From: an uncultured Sphaerochaeta sp.
GTDB lineage: Bacteria > Spirochaetota > Spirochaetia > Sphaerochaetales > Sphaerochaetaceae
Direction of reading: 5' to 3'
Assembly (NCBI RefSeq): GCF_963676285.1
Contig: NZ_OY781063.1
Location: 2,294,001-2,358,000, forward strand
Length of the DNA: 64,000 nt
The notes under the pieces are model-generated. The model worked only from the letters and a program-made list of their open reading frames with translations, made no database searches and was not told where the DNA came from. Both the position numbers and the translations under genes were made by a program. Shown here one piece after another: positions 35,564 to 44,475 of the stretch; position 1 is the stretch's first letter, and the number at the start of each line of letters is the position of its first letter.

Positions 35564-36715
35564 ATGGTTCATTATGAAAGTGATTATGCAATAACCCATG
35601 CCTTGGCCTATACCGATGGAGCCCTGCTGCCTGATGCCACCATAGTGGTGGAGCAGGGGATCATTACATATGTTGGCAAGCATGATCAAAAGAGGGTTCA
35701 GCATCTCGAGCAGATTGATGCCAAGGGCAATCTTGTAGGTCCAGGTCTGGTCGATATGCACATCCATGGCTGTGGTGGCTTTGATTCAACCAGAGGCAAT
35801 GTACAGGAAAACCTTGAAGGCATGGCCCTGTTTCTTGCAGGAAAGGGTATTACGAGTTTCCAACTTGCAGTTGTTATGGATTTGGATCTCTTGGGCCAGA
35901 TCAAGAAAGCAATGGAGGAGAGTGCTTTCCTCTCATCCTATCTGCTTGGGGTCTATGTGGAAGGCCCTTTCATCGCACCTGAGAAAAGGGGTGGCATTCT
36001 CCCTTCAGGTATTAGGGCATTTGACAGGGAGTATCTGGAGAGGATTCTTTCTATCAATTATGGAAAGAGGCCTCTTGTTACCTCCATGACCATCGCTCCT
36101 GAACTGCAAGGCAGTGAGGAGCTCACGAGTATCTTGGAACAGAACAACATTGTTGTGGCTTATGGTCATAGTGATTGTCCCCTGGATGCCTTGAAACCTA
36201 GGGATAAGAATCATCTTACGCATATCTTCAATGCGATGAGCGGTATAGATCATAAACGTCCAGGCTTGGCAGCCATGCCGTTTGTCCGTGAATACAGTCA
36301 TGCAACGTATGAACTTGTTTGTGACGAAGTGCATGTGCATCCGTCAGTAATTGACTTGACAAACAATTCACTTGGCACAGAAAGGCTTTGTCTGATTTCT
36401 GATGCTATGAGTTTGGCGGGTATGGGTGAAGGTGAAGGCATCTATTTAGGCAAGCATATCTATTCGAATGGAAAAGCCTGCTATTACCGAGATAATGACA
36501 TACTGATAGGATCTGCTATGCTGATCAGCGAATCAGCAAAAAACCTTGTTCGTAAAAACTTACTGGACAAGCAATCCTTCTTTCAGGTAGTTTCCGAGAA
36601 CCCCTTACGGGTGCTTTCTCAAACAGATCGAGGAAAAATCAAACCCGGATACAAGGCTGACTTGGTAATGCTCTCTTCTGATATGGATATTCAAGAGGTT
36701 TTCAAGGCAGAGTGA
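35564..36715 (+). CDS. nagA: N-acetylglucosamine-6-phosphate deacetylase, copy 1
   Basis: 383 residues. Amidohydrolase fold with GPGLVDMHIHGCGGFDSTR (HxH metal site), GVYVEGPFIAPEKRGG (metal-binding Glu), YGHSDCP, THIFNAMSGIDHKRPG and LISDAMSLAGMG (catalytic Asp). It converts GlcNAc-6-phosphate to glucosamine-6-phosphate and acetate in amino-sugar use and cell-wall recycling. The ribosome site is GGAG at 35551-35554. No nagB or PTS gene is nearby. A closely similar copy starts at 41861; by eye about 20 residues differ. Confidence 0.93.
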   Translation: MVHYESDYAITHALAYTDGALLPDATIVVEQGIITYVGKHDQKRVQHLEQIDAKGNLVGPGLVDMHIHGCGGFDSTRGNVQENLEGMALFLAGKGITSFQLAVVMDLDLLGQIKKAMEESAFLSSYLLGVYVEGPFIAPEKRGGILPSGIRAFDREYLERILSINYGKRPLVTSMTIAPELQGSEELTSILEQNNIVVAYGHSDCPLDALKPRDKNHLTHIFNAMSGIDHKRPGLAAMPFVREYSHATYELVCDEVHVHPSVIDLTNNSLGTERLCLISDAMSLAGMGEGEGIYLGKHIYSNGKACYYRDNDILIGSAMLISESAKNLVRKNLLDKQSFFQVVSENPLRVLSQTDRGKIKPGYKADLVMLSSDMDIQEVFKAE

Positions 36716-36782
36716 GAATACGAGATAATTGCCCAAAACTAGGGGTAATTGTATCTATTATAGAAACCAACAATAAAAACGG

Positions 36783-36850
36783 TGTCATTCGAGGAGAAAG
36801 AGTCTCCAAAGCGCGCGTCATCACTATAAAGATGTTCCATAGCGTAGCCA
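36783..36850 (+). repeat. dispersed repeat, copy D
   Basis: TCGAGGAGAAAGAGTCTCC, then AAAGCGCGCGTCATCACTA and CATAGCGTAG. It lies between nagA and ywbE in duplication copy 1. Confidence 0.65.
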
Positions 36851-36941
36851 TATCAGTTTGGTACCTGCACAAATCTGATGCTGATGGCTCTTCAACAATA
36901 TTACGTTCTACTGTAGAGTGAGGGGTGTGGGAGAGATTGAT

Positions 36942-37142
36942 ATGAATGGCAAGATAAGAGCTGATATACACGCTGGACTGGAAGTGCTTATTGTCCTCAA
37001 GCAGGACCAAGCAATTGGTGCTACCACTAAAGGTGTGGTCAAGGACATCCTGACCAACTCTCGCATGCATCCGCACGGTATCAAGGTCCGTCTTGAGAGT
37101 GGTGAAGTAGGGCGTGTGAAGGAGATTCTATCACGGACATGA
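36942..37142 (+). CDS. ywbE: YwbE family protein, copy 1
   Basis: 66 residues from ATG 36942 with GGGAG upstream; a GTG at 36918 would add 8. [18 protein letters not shown] and [20 protein letters not shown] match the small YwbE (DUF2196) family, including the [11 protein letters not shown] motif. Function is unknown, with a small beta-barrel fold expected. The stop overlaps the next gene by 4 bases. Confidence 0.88.
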   Translation: MNGKIRADIHAGLEVLIVLKQDQAIGATTKGVVKDILTNSRMHPHGIKVRLESGEVGRVKEILSRT

Positions 37143-37387
37143 CCAATTCAACTACACAAGTGAATAACCCCCTGCATGGAATAACACTGGAGAATCTGCT
37201 TATCCGTTTGGTCGATTATTACGGCTGGAAAGGACTGTACGACATGGTGCAACTACAATGCTTCTATAACGACCCCAGCATTAAATCCAGCTTGAAGTTC
37301 CTACGCAAGAACCTTTGGGCACGTACAAAGCTTGAGGATATCTACCTGGACCTTGAATTTTACCTGAACGAGGATTCGAGGTATTAG
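37139..37387 (+). CDS. VF530 (DUF2132) family DNA-binding-like protein, copy 1
   Basis: 82 residues. [20 protein letters not shown] and [20 protein letters not shown] are diagnostic of the VF530 family, whose solved member resembles a DNA-binding fold. The protein is identical to that of copy 2 at 43371. Confidence 0.88.
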   Translation: MTNSTTQVNNPLHGITLENLLIRLVDYYGWKGLYDMVQLQCFYNDPSIKSSLKFLRKNLWARTKLEDIYLDLEFYLNEDSRY

Positions 37388-37542
37388 TGGTGCTGAAGAA
37401 GCACTCCCAGTAGTCTTAAAATGTCGCTTTTTGTGAGAAATGTGACAATTCTTCTGGTACCTATGATACTAATTCAATAACGAAACAGGGGCTAAGAAGA
37501 AGGCTCTCTCAAGAAGAAAAGCCTATACCTGAGCAGTTACCA

Positions 37543-37647
37543 TTAAAGATTGTAAAACTTTTTAAGATTTACAATAACTTGTTTCAATGTTTGGGAGCCT
37601 ATACTAAAAACTTTCAGATTTATCTCTTTCTCGGAACTGATTTTTTC
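37543..37647 (-). pseudogene. C-terminal tail of the IS-split AbiEii-like gene
   Basis: Removing the ISL3 element and one copy of its 8-bp target repeat joins this segment in frame with 39177-39587: ...RQFTEK-ISSEKEINLKVFS..., ending KKFYNL at a TAA at 37543-37545. This places the original end of that gene here. Confidence 0.65.
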
Positions 37648-39168
37648 GGGTCAATCACTTTTTCTGTGGGATTGGATAGAGCTGTCAACATATAGGGAAT
37701 CGAGAACATCAGAGGAAATGAAGATGATTGCATAAGGAAGGGCCGTCCCTGTAATGTTTAGTTACCACACTCAACAGAAAAGGAAGACAGCCCTAGATGC
37801 ACTGTATCATGTTGCCCTCAGAATTGGTAGGCTTCACCAATCGTACCACGGAGATCGTAAAGACTGTATCAAACAGAGAGATGTACCTGCTCAAAGGAGA
37901 GCTTGCGAGCAGTGCCGATGATTGCCTGTGTCCATTGTGCGGAAGCTCGATGCACATCCATGACCGCTGTGAGGCCACCCTGAGGCATCTGTGTTTCGGA
38001 GACAAGTTGAGCTGTCTCAGGTTCACCAAGCTGCGCTATTATTGTCCCCGATGCGGCCACAGCCACATGCAGGATGTCCCTTTCCAGGCAAAGGGGCACC
38101 GCATCAGCTGTGAATTGTTGAACTACACCAGGGACCTGCTCGCCTATGGCTTTACCAACAAACAAGTTGCCTACTTAACCGGCCTCGGCAAGAACACCGT
38201 CAAGGCCATCGACCTTAAGCGGCTGAAAGAGAAGTACACCGTAGACGGAGAGCGTCTCATCCAGCCCGAGCGGCAGGCGAGGTACCTGGGCATCGATGAG
38301 TTCAAGCTCCATGACGGGCACAAGTATGCAGTGATCATCATAGACATGGAGACCGGCCACATCCTCTGGCTCGCCCATGGGAAGAAGAAGGCCTCGGTAT
38401 ACTCGTTCATCGAGCACGTGGGAAAGGATTGGATGGATGGGGTTGAGGCGGTCGCCTGCGACATGAACAGCGACTTCCAGGAGGCATTTGAAGACCGTTG
38501 TCCCCACATCCAGACGGTTTTCGATTACTTTCATATCGTCAAGAACTTCAACGACAAGGTGGTGGGCCAAATCCGTAAGGACGAGCAGAGACGGCTCATT
38601 GCAGAGGGGGATGAGAAGGCTGCAAAATCCCTCAAGGGAAGCAGATATATCCTTACCTCTTCCAAGCAGACCCTTGCAAGGAAGGACCAGGAGGCAGAGG
38701 ATGGGAAGATTCTTAGCAAGGGAAGCTCGCTGTTCAGCAAGGAGCAGGTAGTCCGCAAGGACGGACATCTAGCCAGATATGAGGATCTCATCAGGCAGAA
38801 CAAGCTCCTGTTCACGCTGGACTTGATCAAGGAGAAACTCTGTGAGGCCTACAAGATGACCGATGAGCCATCCATGGCCGGCGCTATCACAGAAATCATG
38901 GACATGTGCATGGCTACAGGCAACAAGCACCTGCTCTGGTTCAGCAGACTGCTGGACAACCACTTCGAGGGTATCATCGCCCATGCGACCTATGACATCT
39001 CAGCAGGGAAGATCGAGGGGATCAATCACAAAATCAAGACCTTGAGAAGGCAAGGGTACGGCTACCCTGATGACGATTATTTCTTCCTCAAGCTCTTTGA
39101 TGCAAGCAGGAAAGGCTATGTCAGGAACCCTGTGGCTGAGAAAATCCCACAGGATTTATGATTGAGCC
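37648..39168 (+). mobile_element. ISL3-family insertion sequence, complete
   Basis: 1521 bp. Ends: left 37648-37673 begins GGGTCAATCA and contains CTGTGGGATT; right (reverse complement of 39143-39168) begins GGCTCAATCA and contains CTGTGGGATT. Both are flanked by ATTTTTTC (37640-37647 and 39169-39176), an exact 8-bp target duplication, the length usual for ISL3. It carries one transposase gene and looks intact and fairly recent. Confidence 0.9.
37797..39161 (+). CDS. ISL3-family transposase
   Basis: 454 residues. The N-terminal zinc-finger region has CPLCGSSMHIHD and YYCPRCGHSH, then a helix-turn-helix (LTGLGKNTVKAIDL). DDE catalytic residues are visible in YLGIDEFKLHDG, AVACDMNSDFQEAF and AGKIEGINHKIKTLRRQGYG. 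Full length for the family with no frameshift, so probably active. The stop lies within the right inverted repeat. A short inverted match (AGGGC with GCCCT, 37740-37796) before the start could hide the ribosome site in read-through RNA. Confidence 0.95.
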   Translation: MHCIMLPSELVGFTNRTTEIVKTVSNREMYLLKGELASSADDCLCPLCGSSMHIHDRCEATLRHLCFGDKLSCLRFTKLRYYCPRCGHSHMQDVPFQAKGHRISCELLNYTRDLLAYGFTNKQVAYLTGLGKNTVKAIDLKRLKEKYTVDGERLIQPERQARYLGIDEFKLHDGHKYAVIIIDMETGHILWLAHGKKKASVYSFIEHVGKDWMDGVEAVACDMNSDFQEAFEDRCPHIQTVFDYFHIVKNFNDKVVGQIRKDEQRRLIAEGDEKAAKSLKGSRYILTSSKQTLARKDQEAEDGKILSKGSSLFSKEQVVRKDGHLARYEDLIRQNKLLFTLDLIKEKLCEAYKMTDEPSMAGAITEIMDMCMATGNKHLLWFSRLLDNHFEGIIAHATYDISAGKIEGINHKIKTLRRQGYGYPDDDYFFLKLFDASRKGYVRNPVAEKIPQDL

Positions 39169-39587
39169 ATTTTTTCTGTGAATTGTCGAAGATCTTCTTT
39201 AATCTCCTGTGGACAATCTAATGAAAGAGTCCCTGGGAGAAGTGGATATAATCTAAAGATATCATTTCTATGCTTTTTAATGTTTTTGGAGTCAATGGTT
39301 TCTCCTGCTATTTTTCTTTTCGATAAATCCAACCATGCTTTAGCTTTTAATGGAATTAAAATTTCGGATCCTATTATAGGCAGGTTGTCTATTATTGTTA
39401 TACTTTGATGGATAAAATCATAATAAGCTGAGTCCAGAAGGATTGCTGATAGACTAGAAATTTCCTCATCAACCGGTATTGGTGTAAGTTCTGAATCTTT
39501 TGCTGAAACTTCAAGAGAATCTGGAACTTTAGAAAATAGTTCGAGCATTGTTGGAAAGTTCTTGTCGGCTGGAGAATGAAACCTATA
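39169..39587 (-). pseudogene. AbiEii-like nucleotidyltransferase toxin, internal/C-terminal fragment
   Basis: The open frame here (to 39647) reads PADKNFPTMLELFSKVPDSL and later LIPLKAKAWLDLSKRKIAGE and DSKNIKKHRNDIFRLYPLL. The KAKAWLDL...KKH.ND.FRL pattern resembles the C-terminal half of AbiEii-type nucleotidyltransferase proteins (moderate certainty). The 5' end is lost at a decayed IS end (39588) and the 3' end is split by the ISL3 element, with 35 codons left at 37543-37647. It was part of an abortive-infection or toxin locus. Confidence 0.55.
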
Positions 39588-39740
39588 GAGCCAATTGCAA
39601 AATAGGTTTTCAGGAACCTCATATTGCATAAACATACAAACCAACACTCACATACCCCATACCTGCTGCTGGCCCATGTGACTGACAGGAATCTGCCTCG
39701 ATTTCGTTGTTAATTGATTGTTGAATATAGAAAAAGGGCT
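39588..39740 (+). mobile_element. solo left end of an IS1182-like element
   Basis: About 150 bases match the left end of the complete element at 48193-48345, starting with the terminal GAGCCAATTGCAAAAT and sharing GGCCCATGTGACTGACAGG. No transposase or right end follows, so this is a deletion remnant. It cuts the AbiEii-like gene. Confidence 0.75.
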
Positions 39741-39765
39741 CATGAGATTACTCCCTTGAGCCTTT
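39737..39765 (+). terminator. terminator-like hairpin
   Basis: GGCTCA (39737-39742) pairs with TGAGCC (39757-39762), followed by TTTATT. It sits just inside the IS remnant boundary; the intact element has a similar AAGGACC/GGTCCTT pairing before its transposase. Confidence 0.4.
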
Positions 39766-40174
39766 ATTATGGGTTAGCTTCCAGCAAGATCTATATTTTC
39801 AGGTTTGTGGATTTTGTGGAAGTTCTACCCGGTACCTATAATCGTCAAATCACGCTTTCAAAGGCATAAATAGTCGGTTTTTTTGGAAAATATGACAATT
39901 CTTCCTGGTACCGATACAATCCTTTATGCACCCGTAAATCTCCAAAAAACCTCAAGAATTGGTTGCCTACAAGCCTCTGATGGTCTCGTCAGCCTGAAAG
40001 CGTATGTTGGGAATGTATGAATTGGGTTTAGTGCGTATCTCCTATCGCTATACGATGTATCGATTACTTTTTCTGTACATTTATAAAGTCGTTTGATATT
40101 ATAGTTTTCATGACTACCTTTCTGAATCACGAAACTTCTTCCTAATATTCCTCCATTTTATGGAGGATATTCAA
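39766..40174. other. intergenic region after the IS remnant
   Basis: About 400 bases without a supported gene. A stretch at 39895-39920 (GACAATTCTTCCTGGTACCG) resembles 37441-37462 (GACAATTCTTCTGGTACCTA), so both flanks of this block carry a short common sequence. The promoter of the 40175 gene should be here. Confidence 0.4.
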
Positions 40175-41221
40175 ATGTTTAATGCACTTTCTGCGTACAA
40201 ATCCCGGTTGGAGGGTGAGTGTACGTGTACTCAGGATGTTGCACATTTTCTTATGGAAATCGTGCAATTGCAGGGTAGGGTGGTCAGATCTTACGGACGG
40301 ATTTGTCATACCATGTGGATGATGATCGATGAAGGGTTGTTGCTTTTTACTGGGCCAGATGGTGTATTTACATCATCTTATAAAACAGCATCGCATCTGG
40401 TTTGGGTTCCTGATGTAGCCTGTGAAGAGTCTCCCACAATCAAACAATTGTTAGTTATGATCGCTCTTGCGGGGGATGGCTCGATTATTGATGAGTTTGA
40501 ATATCCTGAAATAAGGATCGAAGTAGGGTTGATGATTGAACGGATTGTGTTTCTGCGAAATGATTCCGGTTTGCACGCCTATCCTCCGAACGATGTGCCC
40601 CCGAGTGACTCCCTAGATGGTTATAGTTCTGAGAGTCTATGGGCATTTGGTTTGTTGTTTTCTGATAGTGATGCTACCGGTTATTTGAGTCTGGTGGATT
40701 TCCATTTGTTTATACAAGGTCCTGATTGGCGGTACAGCGGCCATCGTTGGTTCAAGATGGAATCGCGATTGGCGATTCAACCATATGCTTATTACGTGCT
40801 TTTTGTCAGTCGAGATTATGCGGAAGCTCTGAGTACTGACAGTAGTGATAAGAGACATTGCTTATTCATTGATGAGATGCATAGGAGCAGAGAGTTCGGG
40901 GCGATCAGCTATTTGATTCACGAAGGCATTAAAACCTACGATTGGGAAGGTTCCCCGTATTTCAACAACAAGGAAGCTGTGGAATCTACCCTTGAGGTTT
41001 GGAGAGTAATCCTTTCACACAGTGATTGGAAGGGCCTGTATAAAGAATTATGCAAGGACAAGTATGAGACCTGCTCGGAATATTCGTCCTGGCCGAAGTT
41101 CTGTAAGGAGTTCGAACAGGCCGATTACCAAGTGATGAGAGAAGGCCTTCATTGTTTGTATGACTGGGTGTCAGTTGCATTGGATGCTGCTGGTGGGCTG
41201 TATGCGTATTTTATGATTTAG
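40175..41221 (+). CDS. hypothetical protein, 348 residues
   Basis: Not recognised. The start is ATG 40175 because TGGAGG at 40161-40166 is correctly spaced; an ATG at 40160 lies on the ribosome site itself. It is an acidic soluble protein without signal peptide or membrane segments, rich in Tyr and Trp, with stretches such as WVPDVACEESPTIKQLLVMI, DWRYSGHRWFKMESRLAIQP and LHCLYDWVSVALDAAGGLYA. It stands alone between the two duplication copies, beside IS debris, so it may be accessory cargo. Confidence 0.65.
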   Translation: MFNALSAYKSRLEGECTCTQDVAHFLMEIVQLQGRVVRSYGRICHTMWMMIDEGLLLFTGPDGVFTSSYKTASHLVWVPDVACEESPTIKQLLVMIALAGDGSIIDEFEYPEIRIEVGLMIERIVFLRNDSGLHAYPPNDVPPSDSLDGYSSESLWAFGLLFSDSDATGYLSLVDFHLFIQGPDWRYSGHRWFKMESRLAIQPYAYYVLFVSRDYAEALSTDSSDKRHCLFIDEMHRSREFGAISYLIHEGIKTYDWEGSPYFNNKEAVESTLEVWRVILSHSDWKGLYKELCKDKYETCSEYSSWPKFCKEFEQADYQVMREGLHCLYDWVSVALDAAGGLYAYFMI

Positions 41222-41719
41222 GAAACATAGAGCTAACAGTATGTTGTTTTGAGGTTACGGGGTGAGAGTATTTTACTGGACTCAATAACATGTATTTATA
41301 TGAACGAAGGTAGCAAAATATTGAACCGTAACCTTGAGCAATGATTTGTAAGCTTCAAGATAGACAGCCGAGGAAAAAGTGTCTCCAAAGTGCGCGCTGT
41401 TACTTACAAAAGTGTTAACTATAGCGTAAACAGATCACTGCATGCCTAACCATTTTATTGAGACTATAAGGTTGCGTAGAAGGGTATTTATGTCAGAGCC
41501 TTTAAGATTCAGAAGATTGTAATACGCGTGATGCGTTAATTTGTGCAGTGTGCCATCTTCCCTATCATGAAGAGACCTCTCACCGAAAGTGGCGAGGACA
41601 CCGGTCACTCCAGAAAATCTTCAGCTTCCTCGAGTATGGAAATCATGGATCATATTCATAGCTTCTGTCAGTATCTTAAGGAAGAGGACAAAGGTAATCC
41701 ACATATCGCATCTATTGGC
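41222..41719. other. intergenic region with repeat copy E
   Basis: About 500 bases. It holds repeat copy E (41363-41430). A frame at about 41520-41660 reads CAVCHLPYHEETSHRKWRGH, with Cys and His in a metal-site-like pattern, but has no start and ends quickly; it may be a gene fragment. Confidence 0.4.
41363..41430 (+). repeat. dispersed repeat, copy E
   Basis: CCGAGGAAAAAGTGTCTCC, AAAGTGCGCGCTGTTACTTA, then AACTATAGCGTAA. It is the best full-length match to copy C. Confidence 0.7.
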
Positions 41720-41860
41720 AGGATATGATAGATTTTATTCTTGCAGCAAGGTGCTTCTCCTATGCCTGTATCTCTAGAATTGAAGAATTTGAAAAGTAGG
41801 AAGTTGAATCTCCACGTATGTGATGAGCATCAAGACTTCTATGATTTGGAGCAGTAGCAA

Positions 41861-43030
41861 ATGGTTCATTATGAAAGTGATTATGCAATAACCAATGCCT
41901 TGGCATATGCGGATGGAGCCCTGCTGCCTGATGCCACCATAGTGGTGGAGCAGGGGATCATTACATATGTTGGCAAGCATGATCAAAAGAGGGTGCAGCA
42001 TCTCGAGCAGATTGATGCCAAGGGCAATCTAGTGGGCCCAGGTCTGGTCGATATGCACATCCATGGCTGTGGTGGCTTTGATTCAACCAGGGCTAATATA
42101 CAGGAAAACCTTGAAGGCATGGCTTTGTTTCTTGCAGGGAAGGGAATCACGAGTTTCCAACTTGCAGTTGTCATGGATTTGGATCTTTTGGGCCAAATCA
42201 AAAAAGCAATGGAGGAGAGTGCTTTCCTTTCATCCTATCTGCTTGGGGTCTATGTCGAAGGCCCCTTTATCGCACCTGAGAAAAGGGGTGGCATTCTCCC
42301 TTCAGGTATCAAGGCCTTTGATAGGGAGTATCTGGAGAGGATTCTTTCTATCAAGTATGGAAAGAGGCCTCTTGTTACCTCCATGACCATTGCTCCTGAA
42401 CTGCAAGGCAGTGAGGAGCTCACGAGTATCTTGGAACAGAACAACATTGTTGTGGCTTATGGTCATAGTGATTGTCCCCTGGATGCCTTGAAACCTAGGG
42501 AAAAGAATCATCTTACGCATCTTTTCAATGCGATGAGCGGCATAGATCATAAACGTCCAGGCTTGGCAGCCATACCGTTTGTCCGTGAATACAGTCATGC
42601 AACGTATGAACTTGTTTGCGACGAAGTGCATGTGCATCCATCAGTGATTGACTTGACGATTAATTCACTTGGCACAGAAAGGCTTTGTCTGATTTCTGAT
42701 GCTATGAGTTTGGCGGGCATGGGTGCCGGTGGAGGTATCTATTTGGGCAAGCAAATCTATTCGAATGGAAAAGCCTGTTATTACCGTGATAATGACATAC
42801 TGATAGGTTCAGCTATGCTGATCAGCGAATCAGCAAAAAACCTTGTTCACAAAAACTTACTGGACAAGCAATCCTTCTTTCAGGTAGTTTCCGAGAATTC
42901 ATTACGGGTGCTTTCTCAAACAGATCGAGGCAAGATAAAACCCGGATACAAGGCTGACTTGGTAATGCTCTCTTCTGACATGGAGATTCTAGAGGTATTC
43001 AAGGCAGCCGATGAGAAAGTGTCTCCATAG
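41861..43030 (+). CDS. nagA: N-acetylglucosamine-6-phosphate deacetylase, copy 2
   Basis: 389 residues with all metal and catalytic motifs of copy 1 kept (DMHIHGCGGFDST, VEGPFIAPEKRGG, LFNAMSGIDHKRPG, LISDAMSLAGMG). The last residues (AADEKVSP) differ because the frame runs into repeat copy F at 43003, replacing the copy 1 ending (AE). Substitutions are mostly conservative and the frame is open, so both copies may be active. Dosage or slightly different specificity could explain retention. Confidence 0.93.
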   Translation: MVHYESDYAITNALAYADGALLPDATIVVEQGIITYVGKHDQKRVQHLEQIDAKGNLVGPGLVDMHIHGCGGFDSTRANIQENLEGMALFLAGKGITSFQLAVVMDLDLLGQIKKAMEESAFLSSYLLGVYVEGPFIAPEKRGGILPSGIKAFDREYLERILSIKYGKRPLVTSMTIAPELQGSEELTSILEQNNIVVAYGHSDCPLDALKPREKNHLTHLFNAMSGIDHKRPGLAAIPFVREYSHATYELVCDEVHVHPSVIDLTINSLGTERLCLISDAMSLAGMGAGGGIYLGKQIYSNGKACYYRDNDILIGSAMLISESAKNLVHKNLLDKQSFFQVVSENSLRVLSQTDRGKIKPGYKADLVMLSSDMEILEVFKAADEKVSP

Positions 43031-43070
43031 TACAAGCTATCACTCACAAAGGTATAAACAATAGCGAATA
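43003..43070 (+). repeat. dispersed repeat, copy F
   Basis: GCAGCCGATGAGAAAGTGTC, TCCATAGTACAAGCTATCAC and CAATAGCGAAT. It overlaps the last codons of nagA copy 2. Confidence 0.6.
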
Positions 43071-43173
43071 TCATTGGGATACTCGTAGTTTGGTACCTGC
43101 ACAAATCAGATGCGGATTGCTCTTCAACAATATTACTTTCTACTATAGAGTGAAGAGTGTGGGGGAGATTGAT

Positions 43174-43374
43174 ATGGATGGTAAGATGAGAGCTGATATA
43201 CATGCTGGACTGGAAGTGCTTATTGTCCTCAAGCAGGACCAAGCCACTGGTGCTACCACCAAAGGGGTGGTCAAGGACATCCTAACCAACTCTCGCATGC
43301 ATCCGCACGGTATCAAGGTTCGTCTTGAGAGTGGTGAAGTAGGGCGAGTGAAGGAGATTCTATCACGGACATGA
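43174..43374 (+). CDS. ywbE: YwbE family protein, copy 2
   Basis: 66 residues from ATG 43174, with GGGGGAG upstream; a longer frame from 43090 is not supported. It differs from copy 1 at about three residues (MDGKM at the start, QATG). It overlaps the VF530 gene by 4 bases as in copy 1. Confidence 0.88.
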   Translation: MDGKMRADIHAGLEVLIVLKQDQATGATTKGVVKDILTNSRMHPHGIKVRLESGEVGRVKEILSRT

Positions 43375-43619
43375 CCAATTCAACTACACAAGTGAATAAC
43401 CCCCTGCATGGCATAACTCTGGAGAATCTGCTTATCCGTCTGGTCGATTACTACGGCTGGAAAGGGCTGTACGACATGGTGCAACTACAATGCTTCTATA
43501 ACGACCCCAGCATAAAATCCAGCTTGAAGTTCCTACGCAAGAACCTTTGGGCACGTACAAAGCTTGAGGATATCTACCTGGACCTTGAATTTTACCTGAA
43601 CGAGGATTCGAGGTATTAA
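43371..43619 (+). CDS. VF530 (DUF2132) family protein, copy 2
   Basis: 82 residues, identical to copy 1, while the nagA copies differ at about 20 positions. Either selection is strong or this end was recently gene-converted. Confidence 0.88.
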   Translation: MTNSTTQVNNPLHGITLENLLIRLVDYYGWKGLYDMVQLQCFYNDPSIKSSLKFLRKNLWARTKLEDIYLDLEFYLNEDSRY

Positions 43620-43680
43620 TGGTGCTGAAGCAGGATCAAGGATTGACAGAACAGTAAAACGGCAAGACGAAGTTTGTGTT

Positions 43681-43770
43681 GGTGGTTGCAAACCATCACG
43701 AATGCAGGCGATGTGGAAATGTTTACAAAACGCATACTGGCACTCCCAAAGTGTAGACTAGATCAGAGCC
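43681..43770 (+). repeat. dispersed repeat, copy G (degenerate)
   Basis: GGTGGTTGCAAACCATCACG matches the upstream half of copy B (GGTGGTTGTAGACCATAACC); the GAGGAG core is eroded, then CGCATACTGG and CCCAAAGTGTAGACTA. Confidence 0.5.
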
Positions 43771-44385
43771 AACTCCTCTTGTTTTCTTGAAGTCTGGACT
43801 ATACAACAAAGACAGGCAGGAAATCTCCTTCCTTAACTAATGTGAATAAATCCCTTCCATTACCTCAGGACAATAATACTTCCGTATTCTTCTTCACCCT
43901 TTACAAGGCAATGAGAAAGTAGGATACTACAATCAAGACGTTGATTTATGGGATATCCCCTACTTGCAGGCGTCTATAAAGAATTTGCTAAAACGGAGGA
44001 TTCAATGATGTATCCATCACAATTCAACACCCTATGTCTCCTCAAACAGTGAATTCTTCTTAAGTCAAAGGAAAATCAGCGGATCTGATAGATTTTCGCT
44101 GACTATGAGCATCTTTATGTCGATTCCTTCGCGTCAATACAAAGCGATTATATCGAGGAGGTTGAATATGGGTATGGTCAATATGAAGGATTGGGCGAAG
44201 ATATGAAAGGGAGCAGAGTCCTTAATCAAGGAGCCTACTCCAGGTCTTCAATCTATAAATACGGGTGGTTTGTCGGAAAAAAAAGATCATGACGACAAAT
44301 CAAGGTTTTAGTGTTGTTCAATACATTGATCAGTCCTCTTTAGTGTCACATGTGAAGAGATTGTATCGAAAAGGAGAAAGACTTC

Positions 44386-44475
44386 ATGGCAGAAAAACTT
44401 ATACCTCGGTACAGACCACTCAGAGATGGACCCCCTTTCAAAGGTTGTGATTCTTGTGGGAAGTATGATTCCTGA
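44386..44475 (+). CDS. possible 29-residue peptide with a CxxC pair
   Basis: It begins MAEKLIPRYRPLRDGP and contains GCDSCGKYDS before the stop. AAAAGGAGA is well placed upstream. The CDSC pair suggests half a zinc knuckle. It may be the start of a decayed gene; weak evidence. Confidence 0.25.
   Translation: MAEKLIPRYRPLRDGPPFKGCDSCGKYDS

Larger units (their letters stand above)
35420..37398 (+). repeat. segmental duplication, copy 1 (nagA-ywbE-VF530)
   Basis: About 1.98 kb, directly repeated at 41720-43630, 6.3 kb away. Both copies hold the same three genes in the same order; the flanks differ. The largest difference is about 70 extra bases after nagA in this copy, where repeat copy D lies. 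Confidence 0.9.
41720..43630 (+). repeat. segmental duplication, copy 2 (nagA-ywbE-VF530)
   Basis: Direct repeat of 35420-37398. The 31-codon frame just before nagA (41762-41857, MPVSLELKNL) is intact here but frameshifted in copy 1; its meaning is unknown. Confidence 0.9.

Noticed and set aside
38175..38768. Minus-strand 197-codon frame inside the ISL3 transposase
   Set aside because: It is antisense to a transposase with complete DDE motifs; codon shadow.
37441..39920. Short shared sequence GACAATTCTTC..GGTACC on both sides of the ISL3 region as IS ends
   Set aside because: The true IS ends are inside, with their own inverted repeats and 8-bp duplication; these stretches are direct, short and imperfect.
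39924..40130. 68-codon minus-strand frame as the lost 5' end of the AbiEii-like gene
   Set aside because: Its sequence shows no nucleotidyltransferase motif and it lies beyond the IS remnant without an in-frame link.
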